From: Armatimonadota bacterium
Lineage (GTDB): Bacteria > Armatimonadota > Hebobacteria > CAIYQO01
Direction: 5' to 3'
Length of the DNA stretch: 5,413 bases
NCBI GenBank assembly: GCA_022708765.1
Contig: JAKIYB010000338.1
Span: 1 to 5,413, forward strand
A program made the translations under genes and the position numbers. The notes under the pieces are model-generated. The model did no database searches. It worked only from the letters and a program-made list of their open reading frames with translations, and was not told the origin of the DNA. Numbering within the stretch: position 1 is the stretch's first letter; each line of letters opens with the position of its first letter. Shown in pieces: positions 1 to 5,413 of this stretch.

Positions 1-18
1 TGGTCTTTGCTTCCGCCC

Positions 19-23
19 GGAGG
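19..23 (+). promoter_or_regulatory. Shine-Dalgarno site of the FHA gene
   Basis: A perfect GGAGG lies 10 bases before the ATG at 34. It decides the start: the frame is also open from a TTG at 7, but that TTG has no visible ribosome site and would only add nine residues ahead of the membrane helix. Confidence 0.7.
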
Positions 24-33
24 ATGTCGCGGC

Positions 34-495
34 ATGCTCGAACTGGTCATCTGGATATTGCGCTTCGTTATGATCGGCATTCTGCTGCTGCTGCTGCTCG
101 TGCTCATCCTGACGCTGCGCGCGGATCTGCGCGCCGCCGGCCACCCGGCAGCCGCCGCGCCTGACTCGAAGCCGGAGACGCCGCGCAAGCCTGCCCCCGG
201 CCGCCGCGTGAGCACGCTGGCGTATCAGGCCGGTCCATTGCCGACCACCGGCCGCGAGTTCCCCCTCGTCGGCGCGCTCACCATTGGCCGCGACCCGGAC
301 TGCCAGATCGTCATCCCCAACCCCACCGTCTCCAAACATCACGCGCGCCTCTACGCACAGGCCGGCGACTGGTTCGTGGAAGACACCGGCAGCACGAACG
401 GCACGCTGCTGAACGACGAACCGCTGCTGGCGCCCACCCGGGTAAAAACCGGCGACCGGTTGAGTATTGGCGAAACGCGCTTCGAGCTGCGCTGA
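34..495 (+). CDS. Membrane-anchored FHA domain protein
   Basis: This 153-residue protein probably binds phosphothreonine peptides at the inner face of the cytoplasmic membrane, as a partner or substrate of a Ser/Thr protein kinase. Residues about 3-28 form one very hydrophobic Leu/Ile-rich helix. The basic residues that follow (R29, R33) favour a cytoplasmic C-terminus. Residues about 32-65 are an Ala/Pro-rich linker. Residues about 75-153 are a complete FHA domain with the key binding residues: IGR (84-86), the S100/H103 pair of SKHHA, and GSTNGT (119-124) with N122. The architecture resembles FhaB/FipA-type proteins, which often sit beside kinase, phosphatase and cell-wall genes, but none of those is in this window and the left neighbour is cut off. 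The next gene has its own promoter, so this is probably the last gene of a leftward unit. The FHA assignment is secure; the partner and process are unknown. Confidence 0.9.
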   Translation: MLELVIWILRFVMIGILLLLLLVLILTLRADLRAAGHPAAAAPDSKPETPRKPAPGRRVSTLAYQAGPLPTTGREFPLVGALTIGRDPDCQIVIPNPTVSKHHARLYAQAGDWFVEDTGSTNGTLLNDEPLLAPTRVKTGDRLSIGETRFELR

Positions 496-502
496 TCATA
501 AC

Positions 503-593
503 CTCCCCTGACCGCCAGTGTGTCGCGCCGGTATGACAATCCCCGGAATCCCCTTCCCGAAACGGGGCAAACATCGCTCACATACCAGGGGAG
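503..593. repeat. Possible folded or MITE-like intergenic element
   Basis: An 8-bp perfect inverted repeat, CTCCCCTG (503-510) and CAGGGGAG (586-593), closes a 91-bp segment. Inside it, TGTG (519-522) can pair with CACA (579-582) and GCG (525-527) with CGC (575-577). Two small hairpins can form inside that: CCGG/CCGG (528-531 with 543-546) and CCCG-AAA-CGGG (556-566). An alternative pairing, GGTATG (530-535) with CATACC (581-586), competes with part of this fold. There is no T-run, so it is not a clear intrinsic terminator. I match it to no known riboswitch. It lies between the FHA stop and the aminotransferase promoter. It could be a degenerate dispersed repeat, a 3' mRNA structure, or chance in C-rich DNA. 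Confidence 0.35.
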
Positions 594-597
594 CAAT

Positions 598-626
598 TTG
601 ACACTCAGCCCTTAATGCTTTATTGT
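598..626 (+). promoter_or_regulatory. Predicted sigma70 promoter of the aminotransferase gene
   Basis: A perfect -35 box TTGACA (598-603) is followed, after exactly 17 bases, by TATTGT (621-626), a 4-of-6 match to the -10 consensus. The flanking sequence is AT-rich compared with the GC-rich genes around it. Transcription would start near 632 and give a leader of about 30 bases, enough for the ribosome site but too short for a riboswitch. The upstream 503-593 element would then lie outside this transcript. Confidence 0.6.
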
Positions 627-649
627 TATGGGGAATATTTTCTGTTCGC

Positions 650-654
650 AAAGG
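650..654 (+). promoter_or_regulatory. Ribosome binding site of the aminotransferase gene
   Basis: AAAGG lies 7 bases before the ATG at 662. It is a modest Shine-Dalgarno match, but the spacing is good and supports that start. Confidence 0.5.
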
Positions 655-661
655 TTCGTGA

Positions 662-1873
662 ATGAAGCTCGCAGACGCCCAACGGATTGACGAAGAATGC
701 CTGTTCACCCTCTACACCCGCACGCCGCTGATGGTGACGCGGGGCGAGGGCATGTATGTCTGGGATGATGAGGAACGCCGCTACCTGGATTTCTGCAGTG
801 GCGGGCGCGCGGTGAATGCCCTCGGTCACTGCCATCCGCGCGTGACGGCGGCGATTCGCGAACAGGCGGGCCTGCTCATTCACTCCTCAAACGACTACTA
901 CACCGAGCCACAGGCGAAGCTGGCGCGACTGCTGACCAGTCACTGTGCCTGCCCGCGTGTCTTCCTCTGCAACAGCGGCGGCGAGGCGAATGAGGCGGCC
1001 ATTAAACTCGCCCGCAAGCATGGCAAGCGCGATAACGTCGCGCGGGTGGAAGTCGTCACCGCGTTGAAGTCCTTCCACGGGCGCACTTTCGCCGCCATGA
1101 CCGCCACTGGCCAGCCGAAATACCAACAGGGCTTCGACCCGCTGGTGCCGGGCTTCTCGCACGTGCCGTATAACGACCTGGCCGCCATGGACGACGCCGT
1201 TAGCGATCGCACCTGCGCGGTCATGCTGGAGCCGGTACTCGGCGAGAGCGGCGTCTACCCCGCGACGCCGGAATACCTGGCAGGCGTGCGGCGGCTGTGC
1301 GACGAGCGCGGCGCGGTGCTCATCCTCGACGAGGTGCAGACCGGCCTTGGCCGCACGGGCACGCTCTTCGCCTATCAGCAGTACGGCATCGAGCCGGACA
1401 TTCTCACGCTGTCGAAAGCGCTGGGCGGCGGCACGCCCGTCGGCGCGATGCTCGCGAAAGAGACTGTCGCTTCCGCCTTCCAGCGGGGCGATCACGCCAC
1501 CACCTTCGGCGGCTCGGCGCTGGTAGCCGCCGCGGCATATGCCGCCATCAGCACCATCATCGAAGAGGATCTGCCGGCAAAGGCGGCCGCCATTGGCGCA
1601 TACCTGCGCGACGGCCTTGCGGCGCTGCGGGCGCGGCACGCGCTCGTCACCGATTTCCGGGTGATGGGCTGCATGGCGGCGGTAGACCTTGGCGCGCCGG
1701 TGGCCGCCGAGGTAAAAAATCGCGCGCAAGACGCCGGGTTATTGATTCTTACCGTCGGCGACGGCATGCTGCGGCTGCTGCCCGCCCTGATTTGCACGCC
1801 CGCGCAGGTGGATGACGCGCTGGCGATCCTTGACCGGATTTTGGAGGCAATACCGACCGCGGCACTTGCATAA
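662..1873 (+). CDS. argD: Class III aminotransferase, probable acetylornithine type
   Basis: This 403-residue PLP enzyme probably moves an amino group between the terminal amine of an ornithine- or lysine-type substrate and 2-oxoglutarate in the cytoplasm; the best guess is N-acetylornithine in arginine synthesis. The fold-type I signatures are complete and in order: the N-terminal VNALGHCHP stretch (51-59), the PLP-phosphate loop NSGGEAN (104-110), FHGRT (138-142), the Asp of ILDEVQTG (D223, pairing with the pyridine nitrogen), the Schiff-base lysine in SKALGGG (K252), TTFGG (280-284), and the C-terminal RLLPAL (371-376) expected to hold the substrate carboxylate. Length and N-terminus fit ArgD. 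It differs from usual ArgD in having NSGGEAN for NSGAEAN, and EPVLGESGV (190-198) where EP(I/V)QGEGG is common. It has its own promoter and no arg neighbours, so LysJ-like, succinylornithine or 4-aminobutyrate activity is possible. Family certain; symbol tentative. Confidence 0.85.
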   Translation: MKLADAQRIDEECLFTLYTRTPLMVTRGEGMYVWDDEERRYLDFCSGGRAVNALGHCHPRVTAAIREQAGLLIHSSNDYYTEPQAKLARLLTSHCACPRVFLCNSGGEANEAAIKLARKHGKRDNVARVEVVTALKSFHGRTFAAMTATGQPKYQQGFDPLVPGFSHVPYNDLAAMDDAVSDRTCAVMLEPVLGESGVYPATPEYLAGVRRLCDERGAVLILDEVQTGLGRTGTLFAYQQYGIEPDILTLSKALGGGTPVGAMLAKETVASAFQRGDHATTFGGSALVAAAAYAAISTIIEEDLPAKAAAIGAYLRDGLAALRARHALVTDFRVMGCMAAVDLGAPVAAEVKNRAQDAGLLILTVGDGMLRLLPALICTPAQVDDALAILDRILEAIPTAALA

Positions 1874-1906
1874 CAGCCGTGGCCTTGCGTGACGTGGACA
1901 ATCCAG

Positions 1907-1918
1907 ACCATGCATGGT
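1907..1918. other. 12-bp perfect palindrome in the intergenic gap
   Basis: ACCATGCATGGT reads the same on both strands. It lies in the 84-bp gap between the aminotransferase and the unknown gene, about 40 bases before that gene's start, where a dimeric repressor could bind. It has no loop, so it is not a terminator hairpin. About one 12-bp palindrome is expected by chance in a window this size, so the position is the only argument. I found no convincing -35/-10 pair in the gap, so the downstream gene may be co-transcribed with the aminotransferase. Confidence 0.2.
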
Positions 1919-1946
1919 TGTTGGGCGGACCAGATTCTTCATATAT

Positions 1947-1953
1947 AGGTGAT
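1947..1953 (+). promoter_or_regulatory. Strong Shine-Dalgarno site deciding the start at 1958
   Basis: AGGTGAT is an extended match to the 16S anti-Shine-Dalgarno sequence. Its AGGTG core ends 6 bases before the ATG at 1958. An in-frame GTG at 1949 lies inside this site, so it is unlikely to be the start. Confidence 0.7.
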
Positions 1954-1957
1954 ACCG

Positions 1958-2944
1958 ATGATCCCACAGAAGCCGCCAAAAACGCCAGGACCGCTGGGGC
2001 CGGATGGCTTGCCGGAAAAACAAGAAGGCGAGCAGCTCGTCATTGAGCGCAGCAGCGACCCATTACAGCTCCTGTCGAACATCCTGGAAGTCTCAGGCAT
2101 TCTCGCCAGCCAGTGGGGAGAGGAAACCTTCCTGCATCTGCGCGTGGCCGCGCTGTGGGCGCGTATTGGTAAAAAGCAACAGGCGATCGAATACCTTTCC
2201 ATGCTTGCGTCGGCGCACGCCGCGGATGCCTTCAACCTCGGACAGGACGGCGTCAAATTCCGCATTGATCTGATGCGCTACTTCCTCACGCAGATCGGCG
2301 TGGACGAAGCGAGCGTGCCGCTCATCGTCGCCCGCAAGGCCGACAATACCAGCAAAATGCCCGCCTGGCTGCGCAAAGGCGTCTCGCGCATTCTCCCCGG
2401 TCTGGACTCCACCGCCAGCCTCCTGAACTCCGATGAGGAGCAGGCGGTGCGCGACATCGTGCGCCCGCCGATGAGCTGGCTGGAGCAGATTTACCTCACG
2501 CCGTTGCCCGGCGATTGCCGCGGGGTGCTGGCACAGCAGTTGCAGGCTATCAGCGAATACGGCGAACCGCATGACGTCGAGCAGCGCATCTATCAGTTGT
2601 TCGACCACGCGCGCATGTGGCACGAGCGGCAGTCCGATACCCCCATCTGGGTGCACGACCTTGACGATATCGGCCCGCGCGTCGTCTACCTGGCGGTGAC
2701 CATCAGCCGGCCGGACGCCATTATCGCCTATCTGGAGCGCTGCATTGACGCGCTCAACGAACGTCCGCTGGCGCTGATGCCGAACGTGGGCACCGCCGTC
2801 GGCGGACTGGCCTACTGCGCCAAACAGCTTCGCCGCGACGATCTGTTGCACCGCGCGCTGGACGTGCTGCCGCGCTTCCCGGAACACGAACGCTGCATCG
2901 CGGCGTTGACGCTGGTGGAGGTGCTGGTGGAGCGGAGCCGCTAG
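1958..2944 (+). CDS. Helical protein of unknown function, TPR-like segments
   Basis: I do not recognise this 328-residue protein. Residues 1-24 are Pro/Gly/Lys-rich and probably disordered. The rest looks almost wholly helical and soluble, with no signal peptide or membrane segment. Residues about 60-85 resemble a TPR-type helix pair (ALWARIGKKQQAIEYL, Ala/Trp/Gly/Ala spacing). A similar pair ends the protein at about 281-325 (LAYCAKQLRRDDLLHRAL, then a second helix after FPEHERC). Between them are a Trp-rich stretch (W174, W221, W231) and an acidic VHDLDDIG turn (232-239). An alpha-solenoid scaffold role is plausible, but that is inference from helix pattern only. Codon choice is like the neighbours. 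It follows the aminotransferase by 84 bp on the same strand and overlaps the stop of the convergent MutL-like gene by 4 bp. The coding call is strong: long open frame, excellent ribosome site, coherent amphipathic protein. Confidence 0.8.
   Translation: MIPQKPPKTPGPLGPDGLPEKQEGEQLVIERSSDPLQLLSNILEVSGILASQWGEETFLHLRVAALWARIGKKQQAIEYLSMLASAHAADAFNLGQDGVKFRIDLMRYFLTQIGVDEASVPLIVARKADNTSKMPAWLRKGVSRILPGLDSTASLLNSDEEQAVRDIVRPPMSWLEQIYLTPLPGDCRGVLAQQLQAISEYGEPHDVEQRIYQLFDHARMWHERQSDTPIWVHDLDDIGPRVVYLAVTISRPDAIIAYLERCIDALNERPLALMPNVGTAVGGLAYCAKQLRRDDLLHRALDVLPRFPEHERCIAALTLVEVLVERSR
2941..2944. other. Shared palindromic stop CTAG of convergent genes
   Basis: TAG at 2942-2944 on the plus strand ends the unknown helical gene. 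The same CTAG read on the minus strand gives the TAG (2943-2941) that ends the MutL-like gene. The genes overlap tail to tail by 4 bp with no room for a separate terminator, so each transcript probably runs into the other gene as antisense RNA. Confidence 0.9.
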
Positions 2945-4743
2945 TCCGCGTCCCCCGCCGCGCCCGCGGCTTCCAGCCATGTCCGCAGGCGTTCGGCACG
3001 TTTGGTATCGTCGTCGGGGAGTTGCAGCGGTCGGCCGCGGCCGTCGAGGAGGATGCCCACCACGCCACCAGTGATGGCGCGCTCGATGACCTTGCCTTTC
3101 CCCTCGCCCAGGTCAAGGCCGCGAGCGGGGCGGACGGTGAGGCGGGCTTTCGCATCGCGCGCGAGCGGCAGGCGGTGCAGTTCGCCACCGCGCACCGTCA
3201 CCTCCACCGGGTTGCCGTCCGCCGGCTCCACGCGCACCGTCATCACGTCCTCGCCGTCCGTCACCGGCCCCAGCGGCGCGATGACCGGTCCCAGCGGGAT
3301 GAGGCAGTCTCGGCGGAAGACCTGGCGAGCGATGTCAGGGTACTGCTGCGACAGCACGCCGAGCTGCGGCATCATGAAGATGGAATCCACCGCCAGCATG
3401 GTGACGCCGACGGGCAGAAAGGCATCCACCATCATCAGCGCGGCCTGGTGGCGGCGCGGCGCATGGGACAGCACGCCGCCGCTGCCGATGATGAGGCCGA
3501 GATCGAATAGATTTACCTGTGTGCCGCCCGCCTCGCTCTGCGCCAGCGCCGCGCCGATATCGCGCTGCTGCTGCACGCCCTTCAGCCCGGTCGCTAGCTC
3601 TTGATGGTGAATGAAGGCGAGGCGCAGTGCCTCGCGCGCCACCGCCTGCTCGACCAGCAGGTCCTCCGTCGTCTGCGGGATGGTGGTGGGGCGGATCATC
3701 TTATTGCGCAGGCGGTTACGCAGGGTAAAATCGTTCATTGTCATCGGTACCCAGCGCTTGATGTTCGCCGTGCCCGCCTCCGCCAGCACGTTGCAGACGC
3801 TGTAGCTCATGCCAAGGTTCGCGCTTACCGTGCGCACGAATTCGCCGCCGAAGACGGAGAAGACATCGGTGGTGGCGCCGCCGATATCCACCGCCAGCAC
3901 GCCCGCGCCTTCCTCCTCCGCCACCGCCTGCACCATCAACCCCACGGCGTGTGGCGTCGGCATCACCGGCGCGCTTACCCAGGTGAGGAGCTTATCATAC
4001 CCCGGTGCCTGCGCCATCACGTGCCGCAGGAACAGCTCGTGGATGGCGTGGCGGGCGGGGCCGAGGTTTTCGCGCTCCAGCACCGGGCGCAGGTTATCCA
4101 CGAATTCCAGCTCCACCAGTTCACCGAGAATTCCGGCAACGCCGTCGCGAGCGGCCACGTTCCCGGCATAGACCACCGGCAGGCGGTAGCTTTTCCCCAG
4201 CCGCGGGCGCGGGTCGGCCGCGCGCAGCGTCTCCGCCAGATCCAGCAGGTGCTGGGTAGTGCCGCCGTCAGTGCCGCCGGACATGAGAATCATGTCCGGA
4301 CGAATGCCGCGGATGCGCTCTACGCGCTGGTACTCTCGCCGGCCGTCATCTACCGCCAGCACGTCAATGACGATGGCGCCCGCGCCCAGCGCCGCCCGCT
4401 GCGCGCTCTCCGCCGTCATGTTCTTCATCACCCCGGCCACCAGCATCTGCAGGCCGCCGCCAGCGCTGCTGGTGGACAGGTAGATATCCATCCCGTCCTG
4501 GTCAGACGCGCGGGGCAGCGCCGGCTTCCCCCCTCGCGTGAAGGCGCGGCCGGTCAGATCTTCCAGTTCGTTCAGCGCGTTCAGCACGCCTACGGTCACG
4601 TCGTCGAAGGGCGCTTCCACGGTGGTGGGCGCCTCGCCGCGCGCGACCAGCCGATACGTTTCCCCATCGCCTTCAATGAGGATCGCCTTCGTCGTCGTGC
4701 TGCCGCAATCGGTGGCAATAATCGTTTGTACTGGTTCGGGCAT
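2941..4743 (-). CDS. MutL/GlmL-family ASKHA ATPase, long form
   Basis: This 600-residue protein belongs to the glutamate mutase accessory family (MutL/GlmL), actin/Hsp70-like ATPases thought to keep B12-dependent glutamate mutase active by removing damaged cofactor. Nucleotide-fold motifs appear in order: phosphate-1 TDCGSTTTK (11-19), a Gly/Ser-rich STSSAGGGL (90-98), LMSGGTDGG (153-161), phosphate-2 AVDIGGATTDV (284-294), and the adenosine motif GLIIGSGGVLSH (416-427). Clostridial MutL is about 460 residues. Here a C-terminal part of roughly 130 residues follows, beta-rich, with RGLDLGEGKGK (541-551) and GGVVGILLDGRGRPL (559-573). I chose the ATG at 4743 because the family begins just before phosphate-1 and AGGA lies 5 bases upstream. 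The frame stays open to 4947, but that part is unlike the family and would overlap the divergent gene. No mutase subunit gene is nearby, so its client is unknown. This family is unrelated to mismatch-repair MutL. Confidence 0.88.
   Translation of the reverse strand: MPEPVQTIIATDCGSTTTKAILIEGDGETYRLVARGEAPTTVEAPFDDVTVGVLNALNELEDLTGRAFTRGGKPALPRASDQDGMDIYLSTSSAGGGLQMLVAGVMKNMTAESAQRAALGAGAIVIDVLAVDDGRREYQRVERIRGIRPDMILMSGGTDGGTTQHLLDLAETLRAADPRPRLGKSYRLPVVYAGNVAARDGVAGILGELVELEFVDNLRPVLERENLGPARHAIHELFLRHVMAQAPGYDKLLTWVSAPVMPTPHAVGLMVQAVAEEEGAGVLAVDIGGATTDVFSVFGGEFVRTVSANLGMSYSVCNVLAEAGTANIKRWVPMTMNDFTLRNRLRNKMIRPTTIPQTTEDLLVEQAVAREALRLAFIHHQELATGLKGVQQQRDIGAALAQSEAGGTQVNLFDLGLIIGSGGVLSHAPRRHQAALMMVDAFLPVGVTMLAVDSIFMMPQLGVLSQQYPDIARQVFRRDCLIPLGPVIAPLGPVTDGEDVMTVRVEPADGNPVEVTVRGGELHRLPLARDAKARLTVRPARGLDLGEGKGKVIERAITGGVVGILLDGRGRPLQLPDDDTKRAERLRTWLEAAGAAGDAD
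4277..4299 (-). repeat. Perfect 10-bp-stem hairpin inside the MutL-like gene
   Basis: The arms CCGGACATGA (4277-4286) and TCATGTCCGG (4290-4299) are exact reverse complements separated by a 3-base loop, GAA on the plus strand. The sequence encodes PDMILMSG, part of a conserved motif near residue 153, so codon constraint may explain some of the symmetry. The stem would be stable in mRNA. No T-run follows on either strand. Confidence 0.6.
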
Positions 4744-4748
4744 CGGTA

Positions 4749-4752
4749 TCCT
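4749..4752 (-). promoter_or_regulatory. Ribosome binding site of the MutL-like gene
   Basis: Read on the minus strand, AGGA lies 5 bases before the ATG at 4743. The alternative in-frame ATG at 4797 has no purine-rich site upstream. Confidence 0.45.
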
Positions 4753-4787
4753 GTATCTGTGAGCAGACTCGTAGATTTCCGTACCTA

Positions 4788-4815
4788 ACGATACCATAAA
4801 TGGCGTGCCGGGCAA
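4788..4815 (-). promoter_or_regulatory. Weak candidate promoter of the MutL-like gene
   Basis: On the minus strand, TTGCCC (4815-4810) and TATCGT (4793-4788) are separated by 16 bases; each matches the sigma70 consensus at 4 of 6 positions. Transcription would start near 4781, about 38 bases before the start codon. The 142-bp gap to the divergent DUF58 gene must also hold that gene's promoter, for which I found no good match. A GGTATC/GATACC inverted repeat (4745-4750, 4790-4795) spans the leader. Confidence 0.25.
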
Positions 4816-4872
4816 ACAGCGGAAGGCCGACGCCGACAGGATTTCCCGGGCGCGGTGTGGAATGGATGTAAC

Positions 4873-4878
4873 GGGGAG
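4873..4878 (+). promoter_or_regulatory. Ribosome binding site of the DUF58 gene
   Basis: GGGGAG ends 7 bases before the ATG at 4886. It favours this ATG over the in-frame GTG at 4880, which is too close to the site. Confidence 0.6.
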
Positions 4879-4885
4879 CGTGAGG

Positions 4886-5413
4886 ATGGTCGTATTAACA
4901 CAACTCGGACGGTTAGTGGGCTTATTCGCGCTGGCCTTTTTCCTCATCGGCTTCGTCCACTCGTCGCTCTATATGTATATGATCGCGCTCTTCTGCCTGG
5001 CGGCGCTGGTCGCGGGAGGCGTCTTCGCCTGGCAGGCTACCCGCGGCCTGCGCTGTCGGCGCGAGTTGCCTGGCGCCGTCACCTTCAGCGGCGATCCACT
5101 GGAGAGTCACCTGCATCTCATCGAGCGCCGCCGCCGCTGGCGCATTCTGGAAGTCTTCGACCATCTGATCAACCAGACCACCGGTCTGGAGCGTCATCGA
5201 AAAATGTCGGTGCTGATGGAAGGGAATCAGGAGCGCGTGCTCGTCTCCGGCGCCCGCGAGCCACTGCGGGTGACGATGGACGGCGCCCGCGAAGTGGTAG
5301 TGCGCGATGCGCTGCGCTTCCCGCGCCGGGGGCTGTATCGCATCGGCCCGCTCACCGTGCATGCGTATGATCCGCTGGGGCTGGTCTTCCTGCCCACCAC
5401 ACTGCCGGGCCAG
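4886..5413 (+). CDS. DUF58 domain protein, N-terminal part, cut by window end
   Basis: The frame from the ATG at 4886 is open for 176 codons to the last base. Residues about 9-25 and 28-49 form two membrane helices separated by a very short turn, followed by basic residues (R53, R56, R58, R59) that should lie in the cytoplasm. Residues about 57-170 look like the beta-rich domain that precedes DUF58 proper, ending in the family signature RRGLYRIGPL (147-156) and DPLGLVF (162-168). The conserved C-terminal DUF58 domain (vWA-like) is expected beyond the edge. DUF58 proteins commonly sit beside MoxR AAA+ ATPases and transglutaminase-like membrane proteins; their biochemical role is not settled. 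The gene is transcribed away from the MutL-like gene. A polybasic ERRRRWR stretch (80-86) is a local oddity. Family call good from the signature, though only the N-terminal part is visible. Confidence 0.82.
   Translation, partial: MVVLTQLGRLVGLFALAFFLIGFVHSSLYMYMIALFCLAALVAGGVFAWQATRGLRCRRELPGAVTFSGDPLESHLHLIERRRRWRILEVFDHLINQTTGLERHRKMSVLMEGNQERVLVSGAREPLRVTMDGAREVVVRDALRFPRRGLYRIGPLTVHAYDPLGLVFLPTTLPGQ

Noticed and set aside
556..567. CCCGAAACGGGG as an intrinsic terminator
   Set aside because: The stem has only 4 strong pairs plus a wobble, and no T-run follows.
887..1729. 280-codon minus-strand open frame opposite the aminotransferase
   Set aside because: It lies wholly inside the aminotransferase gene, has low-complexity Arg/Ala/Gly composition, and no recognisable motif or ribosome site.
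1942..1947. TATATA as a -10 box for the unknown helical gene
   Set aside because: It abuts the Shine-Dalgarno sequence, so transcription would start downstream of the ribosome site; the best upstream -35 match is only 3 of 6.
2093..2980. 295-codon minus-strand open frame opposite the unknown helical gene
   Set aside because: The plus-strand frame has a near-ideal ribosome site and a balanced amphipathic product. The minus frame has low-complexity Gly/Arg at its start and would run into the end of the MutL-like gene.
2941..4743. Mismatch-repair MutL
   Set aside because: The shared name is accidental. The motifs are those of the ASKHA ATPase fold, not the GHKL fold of DNA mismatch-repair MutL.
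3601..4788. 395-codon plus-strand open frame opposite the MutL-like gene
   Set aside because: It is fully antisense to a gene with strong family motifs. Its translation is rich in His, Arg, Gln and Ala with no domain pattern, as expected for the reverse of GC-biased codons.
4744..4947. N-terminal extension of the MutL-like protein to 4947
   Set aside because: The 68 extra residues have no family resemblance, overlap the divergent DUF58 start, and their Met codons lack good ribosome sites. The ATG at 4743 starts just before the phosphate-1 motif.
4855..5370. 171-codon plus-strand frame overlapping the DUF58 gene
   Set aside because: Its product is Arg/Ala/Ser-rich without motifs, while the frame from 4886 gives two membrane helices and the DUF58 signature.

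Overview
The window is GC-rich, gene-dense bacterial DNA holding five protein genes, of which the last runs off the right edge. There are no RNA genes, transposases or CRISPR arrays that I can see. The mix points tentatively to Chloroflexota: an orphan, long-form MutL/GlmL-family ASKHA protein, a small membrane-anchored FHA protein, a DUF58 protein, and a C-rich intergenic repeat-like segment. That assignment is inference from gene content, because no rRNA or other marker gene is present.

Layout, left to right. (1) A 153-residue protein with one N-terminal membrane helix and a complete FHA phosphothreonine-binding domain (34-495, +). (2) A 166-bp intergenic region holding a possible folded element (503-593) and then a good sigma70-type promoter (598-626). 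(3) A complete class III PLP-dependent aminotransferase of the ArgD type (662-1873, +). (4) An 84-bp gap with a 12-bp palindrome, then a 328-residue, mostly helical protein that I do not recognise (1958-2944, +). (5) A 600-residue MutL/GlmL-family ATPase on the minus strand (2941-4743). It meets the unknown gene tail to tail, and the two stop codons share one palindromic CTAG. (6) A 142-bp divergent intergenic region, then the first 176 codons of a DUF58 protein (from 4886, +), found by reading the frame open to the window end.

The genes do not form one obvious pathway. The FHA protein probably serves Ser/Thr-kinase signalling at the membrane. The aminotransferase has its own promoter and probably acts in arginine or lysine-type amino acid metabolism. 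The MutL-like protein belongs to a family known for maintaining B12-dependent glutamate mutase, but no mutase subunit is nearby. The DUF58 protein is a membrane protein of a family usually linked to MoxR ATPases.

I see no convincing new multi-gene system. The items most worth a second look are the unknown helical protein and its shared stop with the orphan MutL-like gene, the C-terminal extension of the MutL-like protein, the structured-looking element upstream of the aminotransferase, and a perfect 10-bp-stem hairpin inside the MutL-like gene.
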